From: DAOUAM01 sp034433305
GTDB lineage: Bacteria; Chloroflexota; Dehalococcoidia; Lucifugimonadales; DAOUAM01
Reading direction: 5' to 3'
Length of the DNA stretch: 64,000 nt
Assembly (NCBI GenBank): GCA_034433305.1
Contig: DAOUAM010000065.1
Span: 23,767-87,766 of the forward strand
Shown in pieces: positions 1 to 8,445 of the stretch (its first letter is position 1; the number at the start of each line of letters is the position of its first letter). The position numbers and the translations under genes were made by a program. The notes beneath the pieces were generated by a model. It was not told the DNA's origin. It ran no database searches and was given only the letters and a program-made list of their open reading frames with translations.

Positions 1-46
1 TATAGCACGTTCCGTCAAGAAAGGGAGGGGGTACCCGCTGGCCGCC

Positions 47-2347
47 TCAGGACATGGGGCTGGCGAGAGGCCCACGGGCCTGGCCGCCGGCGCCGGGAAG
101 GGAGGCCGGCAGGCTGAAGTAAAAGGTGGAGCCTTTGCCGGGCTGGCTCTGGACCCATATCCTGCCTCCGTGGGCCTCCACGATGGCCTTGCATATGGCA
201 AGCCCCAGCCCAGAGCCGGGCCGGCCCCTGCCTTGCCGCGTGGTCACGCGGTAGAACTTGGTGAAGAGCTTGCCTATCTCGTTCTCTGGTATGCCTATGC
301 CCTGGTCCTGCACTTCCGTGACGATGACGGCTGCACTACGGGAGTCCAGGTACGACCTGACCCATATCTCAGAGCCTTCCGGCGAGTACTTGATGGCGTT
401 GCTCAGCAGGTTGGTGACTACTCGCACCATCTGGTCGAAGTCGGCGTAGACCTGGGGTAGCTCCAGGGGCACCTGGATGTTAACCCTGTGCCTGCCTCCG
501 GCCCTGGAGCGCTCCATGTGGCGCACGCTCTCGGACACGATGTCCGCCAGGTGGCACTCCTCCGGGTCCAGGGGCATGGCGCCTGCCTCGATGCGGGACA
601 TGTCCAGCAGGTTGCCCACCAGTTCTGTCATGCGGTCCGTCTCCTCGTCTATGGACCTGAGGCACTGGAGCAGGGTGTCCGAGTCCCTTGGCCCCTGCTC
701 CATGAGGGCGCTGCTGGCAATGCTTTTGATGGCAGCCAGGGGGCTTTTGAGGTCGTGGCTCACCATGCCCAGGAAGTCGCGGCGCAGCGCCTCCAGCTCC
801 TCTTCGGCGCGCTTGCGCTCCGTGATGTCGCGGACAATCGCCTCCATAGCCACCAGGGCGCCGGCCTCGTCCAGGATGGGGACGATGCGCTGCTCCGTCC
901 AGACCGTCCTGCCGTCTTTGTGCTCCCAACGCAGCACCACGGACTGCCCGGACGGGCTGGGCGCGCTGACCAGCGCCTCCAGCAGCGGCCTGTCCTCCGG
1001 GTGTACCATGCGGGTGATCAGGCCCGGGTCGGCGTAGAACTCCTCCGGCGTGTAGCCCGTCACGGCGATGGCCGAAGGGCTGATGTACTCGAAGCCAGGG
1101 GCCGTCGAGAGGCGGTAGCGGTATATGACATCCTGGGCGTTCTCTGCCAGCAGGCGGAAGCGCGCCTCGGACTCGCTCAGGGCGCGTTGGGCGGCCTCGG
1201 CGGCGGCGCGGGCCTCCTGCTCGCGGCGGAAAAGCTGGGCGTTCTGGATGGCGATGGCCAGCTCGTCGGCCATCCTGGCCAGGAGCCGGTTGTGTCGCTC
1301 GCCCAGGCGCAGGGGGTCCCGGCAGGCGACGCACAGCGCCCCCAGGGGCCGGCCCTGGAAGGTGATGGGAAAGGCACGGAAGGCCCGAAAGCCTGCCTTC
1401 ACCAGCCGGCCTCGGAGGAAGCGTGGGTCGCTGGCTATGTCCAGGCAGATGACAGGCTCCAGCGACTGAGCGGCCAGGCCGGGCAGGCCCTCGCCCAGCT
1501 TGAAGGCCTGCCTCTCGAAGAACTGGCCGTCGGGGCCGCTGCGCTGCGCCTTCAGCTCCAGCACGCCCGTCTGGGAGTCGAGGACCCATATCTCGGCGGC
1601 GTCGGCCCCCGTGCCCTGGAGCACCACGGGCAGCGTCCGCTGCAGCACCTCGTCCATGTCCAGCGTGGAGACCGCCAGCCTGGTCACAGCGTGGACCAGC
1701 TCCACCTCACGGGCGAACTGCCCCATCTGCGCCGCGTGCTGCTGGACCTCCTGGTACAGTTGGGCATTGTGGACCGCCGCGCCGGCCTGGGCCGCGAACA
1801 GCACCAGCAGGTCCTCGTCCTCCGCCGTGAACTCCTGGCCCTCGGCCTTCTCTGTCAGGTAGAGGTTGCCCAGGTGCTCGTCCCGGTAGCGGATGGGCGC
1901 GCCCAGGAAGGTCTTCATGGGGGGGTGGCCTGGAGGGAAGCCCACCGAGCGCGGGTGTCTGGACAGGTCCGCCAGCCTCAGCGGCCGCTGGGTGTGCTCA
2001 AGCAGCCCCAGGATGCCCAGGCCCTGGGGTGGCGGCCCGATGCGCTCCCTCTCCTCCGCCGTGACGCTGTGGGTCACGAACTCGCTTATGCGGCCCGACT
2101 TGTCGAAGATGCCCAGCGCCCCGTACCGCGCCGAGGTCAACTGGCAGGCCGACTCCACAATGTCCCGCAGGATGGTCCTGGGGTCAAGGTTGGAGCTGAT
2201 ATGCCGGGAAAGCTGGCTCAGCAGCGAAAGGCGCCGCCTGAGGCGCTCGTTCTCCTCGACGAGGTCGCGGACCCTGTTTTCTGCTGTCCTGTCCTTGCCT
2301 TCGTCTGTAGCCATCTGTAACGCGGGAGAGTAGTAGTCTCCTGACAT
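47..2347 (-). CDS. GAF-GAF-PAS sensor histidine kinase
   Basis: A 766-residue sensor kinase expected to autophosphorylate on histidine and pass phosphate to a response regulator that is not encoded beside it. Domains in order: a short coiled coil (about 25-50), two GAF domains (about 50-200 and 215-375), a PAS/PAC domain (about 395-515, ending in the typical DITERKRAEEE), a HisKA helix with H-box VSHDLKSP, and an HATPase_c domain with NLLSNAIKYS (N box), DQGIGIP (G1) and GSGLGL (G2). I see no transmembrane segment or signal peptide, so it should sense a cytoplasmic or diffusible cue through the GAF/PAS domains. The start ATG at 2347 has a poor ribosome site. A second ATG (2314) lies 11 codons in and could be the real start. 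The gene diverges from the universal stress protein gene. Family assignment is secure; the signal is unknown. Confidence 0.93.
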   Translation of the reverse strand: MSGDYYSPALQMATDEGKDRTAENRVRDLVEENERLRRRLSLLSQLSRHISSNLDPRTILRDIVESACQLTSARYGALGIFDKSGRISEFVTHSVTAEERERIGPPPQGLGILGLLEHTQRPLRLADLSRHPRSVGFPPGHPPMKTFLGAPIRYRDEHLGNLYLTEKAEGQEFTAEDEDLLVLFAAQAGAAVHNAQLYQEVQQHAAQMGQFAREVELVHAVTRLAVSTLDMDEVLQRTLPVVLQGTGADAAEIWVLDSQTGVLELKAQRSGPDGQFFERQAFKLGEGLPGLAAQSLEPVICLDIASDPRFLRGRLVKAGFRAFRAFPITFQGRPLGALCVACRDPLRLGERHNRLLARMADELAIAIQNAQLFRREQEARAAAEAAQRALSESEARFRLLAENAQDVIYRYRLSTAPGFEYISPSAIAVTGYTPEEFYADPGLITRMVHPEDRPLLEALVSAPSPSGQSVVLRWEHKDGRTVWTEQRIVPILDEAGALVAMEAIVRDITERKRAEEELEALRRDFLGMVSHDLKSPLAAIKSIASSALMEQGPRDSDTLLQCLRSIDEETDRMTELVGNLLDMSRIEAGAMPLDPEECHLADIVSESVRHMERSRAGGRHRVNIQVPLELPQVYADFDQMVRVVTNLLSNAIKYSPEGSEIWVRSYLDSRSAAVIVTEVQDQGIGIPENEIGKLFTKFYRVTTRQGRGRPGSGLGLAICKAIVEAHGGRIWVQSQPGKGSTFYFSLPASLPGAGGQARGPLASPMS

Positions 2348-2396
2348 GGTACATCAGCGGCGCCGCCAAAAGAAAGCGCCTGTTTCCCAGGCCGTC

Positions 2397-2414
2397 CTCA
2401 CACAATTCTCACAC
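2397..2414. promoter_or_regulatory. tandem CTCACAC heptamers, candidate regulator site
   Basis: Two identical CTCACAC heptamers (2397-2403 and 2408-2414) lie exactly 11 bp apart in the divergent gap between the histidine kinase and the universal stress gene. A looser CTCACGC follows at 2429-2435. Tandem direct repeats with a one-turn period are typical of OmpR/PhoB-class binding sites. No regulator can be named. Confidence 0.35.
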
Positions 2415-2545
2415 GTTGCCTCCCGTGCCTCACGCGCTCTTCACAGGGAGGGACTCATAATGAGGCGTGGGCGATGGCGCGCGTCGGCTGTCAGGCCGTG
2501 GCGTTCTGGATGGTGGCGGCGCAGCCAGTCCCGGGGAGCTGTGAG

Positions 2546-3580
2546 ATGTTCCAGAAGGTGCTGGTCCCGCTGGACGGGACAGAGATGGCCGATAGCATTG
2601 TGCCTTACGTGGCCCAGTTGGCGGGCGGGCTGAAGTCACGGGTGCTGCTGCTGTCGGTGGTGGACCCCGATGAGCTGGAGTTCTTCACGCGGCTGGAGGT
2701 CATGAAGGTAAAGAGGAGCATGGGCGGGTTTGTGCCGGGTGTCACGGCCTCCCAGCCGGCCGTCAAGCCAGGGGCGGGCAGGGCAGGGGAGGCCGTGGGC
2801 ATCCAGGACATGGTAGACCTGTACACCTGGCGGGCCTTCGAGAAGCTGGAGGGCACGCTGAAGCGGCACCTGGAGAACATCGCGGCGCAACTGGCCGCGC
2901 TGGGCGTCCAGGCTACGACTCTGACCAGTTTCGGCGAGGTATCGGGGGAGATCGTGGGGGTAGCCGAGCGAGAGGCGTGCGATCTCATCGCCATGTCCAC
3001 CCACGGCAGGAACGTGCTGGGTCGGGGTATGCTGGGCAGCGTCACCGACAAGGTCGTACACCTGGCCAGGGTGCCGGTGTTGACCGTGCGGCCAGAGGAG
3101 GCGCGGAGCTACTGGCAGGGCGGCCTGAGGCTTTCCACCCTGGTGGTGCCGCTGGATGGCTCCCTGCTGGCCGAGACGGCGCTGCCCTACGCCCGCGAGC
3201 TAGCCCGTGGGCTGTCCCTCAGAGTGGTGCTGGCCAGGGTTGTGGATATAGGCGTGTTCGCCACCAGGCTGGACGAGTACGACTACATCAGCACCATTCC
3301 CCTGGACGAGCAACTGGTGTCCCTGTCGGAAGCATACCTGAAGGGGGTAGTGGAAAAGCTCGCGCCGGCGGGACTGGATGTGAAATGGGAGGTGCTGCGG
3401 GGCGACCCGGCCCAGCAGATCGTGAAGCTGGCGCAGGAGACGCCGGGGACGCTGGTGGTCATGAGCACCCACGGGCGGTCTGGCATCAGGAAGCTGGTGG
3501 TCGGCAGCGTGGCCGAGAAGGTGGTCCGCTCCTCCGCCGCTCCGGTGCTCATAGTGCCGCCCCAGGCCGCGGCGAGCTAG
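2546..3580 (+). CDS. tandem universal stress protein (two UspA domains)
   Basis: A 344-residue cytoplasmic protein made of two UspA domains, one per half. The first opens with MFQKVLVPLDGTEMADS and the second with LSTLVVPLDGSLLAETALPY. Each half ends in an ATP-binding signature of the Gly-x2-Gly-x9-Gly-Ser type: STHGRNVLGRGMLGS in the first and STHGRSGIRKLVVGS in the second. Both halves therefore look nucleotide-binding. The first domain has an insertion of about 40 residues after its second strand. I place the start at ATG 2546 because GGGGAGCT lies just upstream and the domain begins there. The same frame is open back to 2474, but that extension resembles no Usp sequence. It is followed 20 bases later by the baeRF-like gene, so the two are probably co-transcribed. 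The role in stress survival is inferred from the family. Confidence 0.92.
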   Translation: MFQKVLVPLDGTEMADSIVPYVAQLAGGLKSRVLLLSVVDPDELEFFTRLEVMKVKRSMGGFVPGVTASQPAVKPGAGRAGEAVGIQDMVDLYTWRAFEKLEGTLKRHLENIAAQLAALGVQATTLTSFGEVSGEIVGVAEREACDLIAMSTHGRNVLGRGMLGSVTDKVVHLARVPVLTVRPEEARSYWQGGLRLSTLVVPLDGSLLAETALPYARELARGLSLRVVLARVVDIGVFATRLDEYDYISTIPLDEQLVSLSEAYLKGVVEKLAPAGLDVKWEVLRGDPAQQIVKLAQETPGTLVVMSTHGRSGIRKLVVGSVAEKVVRSSAAPVLIVPPQAAAS

Positions 3581-3599
3581 GTGAAGGCAGGAGGCATCC

Positions 3600-4753
3600 A
3601 TGGTTTATACGGCACCCGTCGAGGCGACGGCTGAGTACCTGAAGCGGCTGGTGGACCGCGCCAGGTCGCCCCATCTGTTCCTGAGCGTCTACATGCCTGA
3701 GGGCCAGGAGGTGACCACCACAGAGGCATTGCGTCTGCGGCTGGCGGCGCTGCTGGACGGGGTGGAGGAGGGCCTGGAGGGGACTTCCTGGGAGGAGCCG
3801 TTCCAGGCGGAGCGCACCCTGGTGGAGGACTACGCGCTCACCCTGCGGCCCGGTGGCCCCGGCCTGGCCGTCCTGAGTTCCAGGGAGGCGCGGGAGTGGC
3901 ACGCCCTCTGGCTGCCCATGAGGGTGGAGGAGCACGTGCGCTTTGGGTGTGGCGCCTATGTCCTGCCACTGCTGGACGTGCTGGACGAGTTTGAGCCTGT
4001 GGCGTGGCCGTGGTGGGGCGGGACAGGGCACGTGTCATGGTCATATCCGCGGGCGTCATCACCAAGGAGGTCCGGCGCATCAGCTCTGAGGTGCCAGGCC
4101 GGCATGGCAGGGGTGGCTGGGCGGCCTATTCCGCCAAGAACTACGAGCGCCACATACTGGTCCACGAGCATGAGCACCTGAAGAAGGTGCTCAGCGACTT
4201 GGAGGCCCTGCACAGCGCTCACCACTTCCGGCGGCTGTTCATACTGGGGCCGGAGGAGACGCGGGCGGAGTTCAAGCCTATGCTGTCCCATGAGCTTGCC
4301 AGCATTCTGGCGGGCGAGCTGGCGGTGGACGCCCACGCTAGCGACCACGAGGTGGCCCAGCAGGTGCAGGAGGTGGCACGGCGCATCGAGCGTGAGGAGG
4401 AGGAGCGGCTTGTGGAGCAGGTGGTCACCCGCTTCGAGAAGCGGCGCGGAGCCGTGGCGGGCCTGGAGCCGACGCTGTGGGCGCTGGACTGCCACGAGCT
4501 GCACCTGCTGGTGCTGGCCGGCGAGGTGGAGTGGGACGGCCACTACTGCCTTGCCTGCGACCTGCTGCTGCCCGGCGAGGACATCCTGTGTCCACGGTGC
4601 AGCCAGCGCACCCTGAAGGTGGACCTGTGGGAAGAGCTGCCAGGCTACGCCATGCGCCACGGCGTCGGGGTTGAAATAGTCCACGGCCAGGCGGCCTCGG
4701 CCCTCTGGGCCTACGACGGCATCGGCGGCCTGCTGAAGCCGGTGGTACACTAG
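3600..4753 (+). pseudogene. baeRF-like (bacterial eRF1-related) protein, single-base frameshift
   Basis: Two overlapping frames join into one protein of about 384 residues. The first runs from ATG 3600 to about 4000, ending ...LLDVLDEFEPVA. The second continues from about 4004 with AVVGRDRARVMVISAG and ends at 4753. Inserting one base in the repetitive run GTGGCGTGGCCGTGG near 4001-4006 restores a single frame, so a 1-base deletion or consensus error is the simplest reading. The strand order LDEFEPVA / VVGRDRARV resembles the central domain of baeRF proteins, relatives of the peptide-release factor eRF1 that often sit near stress or ribosome-hibernation genes. The C-terminus has a zinc-ribbon-like CLAC...CPRC pair (codons at about 4549-4600). 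It sits 20 bases behind the universal stress gene. The family call is moderate and the frameshift is directly visible. Confidence 0.6.
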
Positions 4754-4754
4754 A

Positions 4755-4850
4755 GCGTTTTCAGGGCGAGTGTACGCCATGAATGGCTGGGCCACTTCCC
4801 CAGGGCAATCAGGGGCAGGTTTGAAACCTGCCCCTGCATACCGCCGTGCA
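4755..4850 (+). repeat. 96-bp dispersed hairpin repeat, copy 1
   Basis: This element has a near-copy in opposite orientation at 22151-22246. Shared blocks include the gtgtac / ccatgaatggct stretch, acttccccagggca, a perfect palindrome and a closing taccgcc-tgca. The palindrome here is AGGGGCAGGTTT-G-AAACCTGCCCCT (4811-4835). The two palindromes differ in sequence but keep their pairing, which is compensatory change and suggests selection on, or mobilisation through, a hairpin. Confidence 0.75.
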
Positions 4851-5313
4851 GACGCAAGCCGACCTCACCCCCAGTATTCAAAGGCACAGTGTCGGCTCAG
4901 TGCCTATTCAACAACCCTGGCGGACGCACCCGGCCTTGAAACGCAGGGGCAACCCTCGTGGTTGCCCAATCGGCCTTCCGTCTGGTGCCTATCCCACAAC
5001 CTTGATGGTGGTCCGAGAGGCCCACCAGGAACGGGTAAACGACCGCTCGCCCTGAGCTTGTCCAGGGGCGCTTTACCAGCCGACGTGCAGTTATCGGATA
5101 GGCCCTTATCTATGGCCTCCTCTCCAGCCTGTTGTCCCCTCGACTCCGCTCGGGCCTGTCCTGAGTGTGCCGAAGGAGAGGGGGCTGAGCTTTGCCCGAA
5201 TACCGGCCCAGCGCCAATTTGTACCACGTTCGTTGTGAGGGGAGCAGCAAGGCTTCTCGCCCTATTTCCTGCGGAAATACGGCGTAGTAGTCCAGGTCTG
5301 TTATAGGAAGCGC
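4851..5313. other. non-coding stretch with repeat fragments
   Basis: No convincing gene is seen here; the long open frames lack family-like sequence. The stretch holds fragments found elsewhere between genes of this window. A gacctcacccccagt...ggcacagtgtcggc block (4861-4896) recurs at 50440-50475. A cctcgactccgctcgggcctg...gccgaaggagaggggg block (5138-5185) is related to 34081-34134 and 50505-50560. It reads as accumulated intergenic repeat debris between convergent genes. Confidence 0.6.
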
Positions 5314-5883
5314 TCAGCTATCGGCCAGCTCGGCGACGGTTTCCACTGACCGGGCTATGATTTCCACACAGGTGGCAACTTCTCCCCCTCGCCGGTAGTA
5401 GCGCGCCAGTTGTTCGCTGGTAGGCTCTCGCCAGTCCACGCCGGAGATGGAGCTGCAACTGAGGTCGCCACCGTGCCTTTGCACCGCCTCGTGGACGCGT
5501 GCTATCAGCTTCCTGCACAGCGGGAACAGGGGCGGCTCCACCGCTACCGCCGGTGCGACGTCCAGCCAGTCGTTGATGGGCGGCACGCTGCTGAGGTAGC
5601 CTAACGCGGCCGGCTGCCGCGGCTGGCTGCCAGACCCCTGCTGGTGCACCAGCGCCAGGGCCATCAGCGCCCCTGCGACCGCGCCGCACATGCTGCCTGT
5701 CCCGGATATGCCCTTGCCCAGCGGCAGCACGGCCTCCTCGAGGACTCTGGCCTTCGGGCCTATCCTGTCGCTGAGCATTGCGATGACGCACTGGCTACAC
5801 TGAAGCCCTTCCTCCAGCAGGTATAACTCGATACGGCTCCGAAGCTCCTTTCCACCCTGCACAGGCGCTCGCGTGTTTCCCAT
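5314..5883 (-). CDS. C_GCAxxG_C_C family redox protein
   Basis: A 189-residue cytoplasmic protein of the C_GCAxxG_C_C family, small proteins with conserved cysteines that are often encoded beside redox enzymes. Visible cysteines are LQCSQC near residue 33, the signature GSMCGAVAG, then FPLC, LSCSS and VATCVE. The spacing matches the family, whose members are thought to bind a metal or cluster or to do thiol redox chemistry; the function is not established. The start ATG 5883 is chosen for the strong upstream GGGGAGGTG and because the protein begins cleanly there; the open frame extends further but looks like antisense-type sequence. It is the last gene behind the 2-oxoacid:ferredoxin oxidoreductase beta gene (35 bases away, same strand), so a link to that enzyme's maturation or electron transfer is plausible. 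Confidence 0.82.
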   Translation of the reverse strand: MGNTRAPVQGGKELRSRIELYLLEEGLQCSQCVIAMLSDRIGPKARVLEEAVLPLGKGISGTGSMCGAVAGALMALALVHQQGSGSQPRQPAALGYLSSVPPINDWLDVAPAVAVEPPLFPLCRKLIARVHEAVQRHGGDLSCSSISGVDWREPTSEQLARYYRRGGEVATCVEIIARSVETVAELADS

Positions 5884-5918
5884 AGGCACCTCCCCGCGGC
5901 CGGGCCGTGCCGCGTCCA

Positions 5919-6869
5919 TCAACCTGCGCCCCTTGCGGAAGCCCCGTCGCAGCGCGCCAGCAGCTCGTCCCACGCCGCATCCACCAGGCTTTGCAGGCGC
6001 TCCAGGTCCGCCTGGTGCTCTGGCTTCAGCAGGTGAGCGAAGCGGCCCTGCACCTTTAGCCACTCGCTCACTGGCTTCTTCTCGCGGGGCCGGACGTTGA
6101 GCTTCCATGCGCCGCCGTCCACCTCGTAGATGGGCCAGACGCACGTCTCCACTGCCACCCTGCCCAGCAGCACGCCGGCCTCCGAGTCGGTGCGCCAGCC
6201 CCTGGGGCATGGCGCCAGGACGTTAATGAACGTCGGGCCGTCGGTGGCCAGGGCCTTTTCCACCTTCCGCATCAGGTCTTTCCACAGGTGCGGCGAAGTC
6301 TGGGCGACGTATGGCGCGCCGTGGGCCGCCACGATGGCGGTGAGGTCCTTGCGAGGCTCCGGCTTGCCGGCCTGCTTCGTACCCACTGGCGAGGTCGTCG
6401 TCCAGGTGCCCGGAAGGGTGGCGCTGGACCGCTGGATGCCGGTGTTCATGTAGGCCTCGTTGTTCAGACACACGTACAGGAAGCGGTGGCCCCGCTCGAT
6501 GGCGCCGCTGAGGGACTGGAGGCCGATGTCATAGGTGCCGCCGTCGCCGGCGAAGACTATGAAGTTGGGGCGCTGGCCAGGGCTGGCCCTGCCCTGCTTC
6601 ACCAGACTCCTGTAGGCCGCCTCCACACCGGCGACGGTGGCGCCGGCGTTGGCGAAGAGGCTATGCACCCACGGCACGCGCCAGGCGGTGTAGGGGAACG
6701 GGGTCGTGGACACCGACAGGCAGCCGGTGGCGGTGACCACCACGGTGTTGGGGCCTGCCACCTGGAGCACCTGCCTGACGACCACTGACTCCATGCAGCC
6801 CGGGCAGAGGTTGTGGCCGGGGGCCAGCAGGTCGGCGTTCCGCGATAGCTCCCTCAGGTTTAGTTGCAT
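5919..6869 (-). CDS. porB: 2-oxoacid:ferredoxin oxidoreductase, beta (TPP) subunit
   Basis: The 316-residue beta subunit of a pyruvate:ferredoxin-type oxidoreductase. This enzyme converts a 2-oxoacid plus CoA to acyl-CoA and CO2 while reducing ferredoxin. The thiamine diphosphate site is clear: the cluster-binding HNLCPGCMES near residue 19, GDGGTYDIGLQSLSG for Mg/TPP, and NNEAYMNTGIQRS. That last segment is typical of PorB and argues for pyruvate as substrate over 2-oxoglutarate. The C-terminal half keeps the family's FINVLAPCPRGW. Start ATG 6869 overlaps the end of the alpha gene by 10 bases (ATGCAACTAA), indicating translational coupling. It is the fourth gene of the gamma-delta-alpha-beta operon. 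Confidence 0.93.
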   Translation of the reverse strand: MQLNLRELSRNADLLAPGHNLCPGCMESVVVRQVLQVAGPNTVVVTATGCLSVSTTPFPYTAWRVPWVHSLFANAGATVAGVEAAYRSLVKQGRASPGQRPNFIVFAGDGGTYDIGLQSLSGAIERGHRFLYVCLNNEAYMNTGIQRSSATLPGTWTTTSPVGTKQAGKPEPRKDLTAIVAAHGAPYVAQTSPHLWKDLMRKVEKALATDGPTFINVLAPCPRGWRTDSEAGVLLGRVAVETCVWPIYEVDGGAWKLNVRPREKKPVSEWLKVQGRFAHLLKPEHQADLERLQSLVDAAWDELLARCDGASARGAG

Positions 6870-8101
6870 ATCTGGCCTCCCTGGGGCCTGGCCCCCAGGT
6901 ACCGCACCAGGGGCCTGGCGGCCCCCACGTCGCTGTCGCGCCGGAGGTCGTCGAACACCTGGGCCAGTTGGGCAGGGTAGATATCCCTCCCACCGATGCC
7001 GTAGACGTAGCTGGCGAGCACGGTCCTGGCCCCGTGGGCGTAGAGGGCGGTGCACACGTCCTCGAACAGCGGGCCGGCGCTGGCCCCGAAGGCTATGGCC
7101 CTGTCCAGCACCGCGACGGCGGCCCTGCCGTCCAGGGCTTCCGCCACTGCTGCGCTGGGGAAGGGCCTGAAGGAGCGCACCTTCAACATGCCGGCCCTGA
7201 TGCCTCTGGCCCTCAGTCCGTCTATCGCCACCCGGGCGGTGCCCGCCGTGGCGCCCAGCAGCACCAGCACGAACTCGGCGTCGTCCAGCCTGTAGTGCTC
7301 CACCAGGCCCCTGTAGCGCCCGGTGAGGCCGCCGAACTCCATGCCTACGCTGGCTATGACATCCAGGGCGCGCTCCATGGCCTGGGCAACTTGCAGCTTA
7401 AGCTCGAAGGCGTATGCCGGCGACACCAGCGGCCCCACCGTTATCGGCTGGTCCGTCGCCAGCAGCGACGCCTTGGGCCGGTAGGTGCCGACAAACTCCC
7501 GCGCTGCATCATCGGGGAGCACATCCACCCGCTCCAGGCTATGGGTCACGGTGTAGCCGTCCTGGCTGTGGAGCACGGGCAGGCGCACGTCGGGGTGCTC
7601 GGCGATGCGCACGGCCATGAGGGCGTTGTCATAGGCTTCCTGGGGGTCCTCGGCGTAGAGCTGCACCCAGCCGCTGTCCCTGGCGCCCATGGTGTCCGAG
7701 TGGTCGCAGTGGATGTTGATGGGCGCGGAGAGGGCGCGGTTGGCGCAGTGGAGCACGATGGGCAGCCTCAGCCCGGCGGCCACGTACAGCACCTCCCACA
7801 TGTAGGCCAGGCCCTGGCTGGACGTGACCGTCTGGGCGCGGGCGCCCGCCGCTGCCGCGCCCACGCAGGCGCTCATGGCCGAGTGCTCGCTTTCGGCGGC
7901 GATGAACTCGGTGCGGACTGCGCCGCCGGCCACCATCTCGCTGAACCGCTCCACCATGATGGTGGACGGAGTTATGGGGTAGCAGGCGACCACGTCGGGG
8001 TCGGTCTGGCGCATGGCCTCGGCGACGGCCAGGCCGCCGCTGAGGCTGCTGGGGATGCCCTGGACCCTCTTCGCGCCGAGGCGTACCTTGCCGGTTTGCA
8101 T
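6860..8101 (-). CDS. porA: 2-oxoacid:ferredoxin oxidoreductase, alpha subunit
   Basis: The 413-residue alpha subunit, containing the pyrimidine-binding and transketolase C-terminal-like domains. It starts MQTGKVRLGAK. Family landmarks are CYPITPSTIMVERFSEMV, AAESEHSAMSACVGAAAAGA and the TSSQGLAYMWEVLY stretch. A second domain near residue 250 opens with PLVSPAYAFELK. The length suits a separate-subunit enzyme rather than the fused clostridial or NifJ type. Start ATG 8101 lies 2 bases after the stop of the delta gene, so the delta, alpha and beta genes should be made in step. Together with the other three subunits it forms a cytosolic iron-sulfur enzyme linking central carbon metabolism to ferredoxin. 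Confidence 0.93.
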   Translation of the reverse strand: MQTGKVRLGAKRVQGIPSSLSGGLAVAEAMRQTDPDVVACYPITPSTIMVERFSEMVAGGAVRTEFIAAESEHSAMSACVGAAAAGARAQTVTSSQGLAYMWEVLYVAAGLRLPIVLHCANRALSAPINIHCDHSDTMGARDSGWVQLYAEDPQEAYDNALMAVRIAEHPDVRLPVLHSQDGYTVTHSLERVDVLPDDAAREFVGTYRPKASLLATDQPITVGPLVSPAYAFELKLQVAQAMERALDVIASVGMEFGGLTGRYRGLVEHYRLDDAEFVLVLLGATAGTARVAIDGLRARGIRAGMLKVRSFRPFPSAAVAEALDGRAAVAVLDRAIAFGASAGPLFEDVCTALYAHGARTVLASYVYGIGGRDIYPAQLAQVFDDLRRDSDVGAARPLVRYLGARPQGGQICN

Positions 8102-8103
8102 GG

Positions 8104-8445
8104 CTACATCCCTCCCGGCCGGGCCAGGGCCGACTCCGGCACCATCTCGATGCATTTGGCGGGGCACTCGTGGGCACAGATGCCACACCCCTTGCAGTGC
8201 TCCAGGCGGAAGCCCAGGAACCGGCCCTCCCCGGCCAGGACGGCGCTGTCGGGACAGAAGACCCAGCAGATCATGCAGTGGGTACATCTGTCCATATCCA
8301 CCACGGGCCTCTGGACTCGCCATCCCCCTGTGTTACGCTCAATGGAGTTGCCTGGGGCCGAGACGACCCCGGCCTCCGCCTGGGTGTGGCCGATGGTGCC
8401 GCCGGAAGGGTCTGCCGTTGGAGCTACCCGCCTGGTTGTCTTCAT
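8104..8445 (-). CDS. porD: 2-oxoacid:ferredoxin oxidoreductase, delta subunit (2x[4Fe-4S])
   Basis: A 113-residue ferredoxin-like delta subunit. Two CxxCxxCxxxCP-type motifs bind two [4Fe-4S] clusters that carry electrons from the TPP site to external ferredoxin: CTHCMICWVFCP (about residue 54) and CKGCGICAHECP (about residue 83). The N-terminal 45 residues are a Gly/Pro-rich extension without recognisable fold. ATG 8445 overlaps the stop of the gamma gene as ATGA, and its stop lies 2 bases before the alpha start. Confidence 0.93.
   Translation of the reverse strand: MKTTRRVAPTADPSGGTIGHTQAEAGVVSAPGNSIERNTGGWRVQRPVVDMDRCTHCMICWVFCPDSAVLAGEGRFLGFRLEHCKGCGICAHECPAKCIEMVPESALARPGGM

Noticed and set aside
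488..2320. 610-residue open frame on plus opposite the histidine kinase
   Set aside because: Antisense shadow of a GC-rich gene; low-complexity Gly/Ala/Arg/Leu composition and no domain, while the opposite frame has all kinase motifs.
4770..5306. 178-residue open frame in the repeat-filled gap
   Set aside because: It starts inside the 96-bp repeat and its sequence follows the repeats; no protein-like features.
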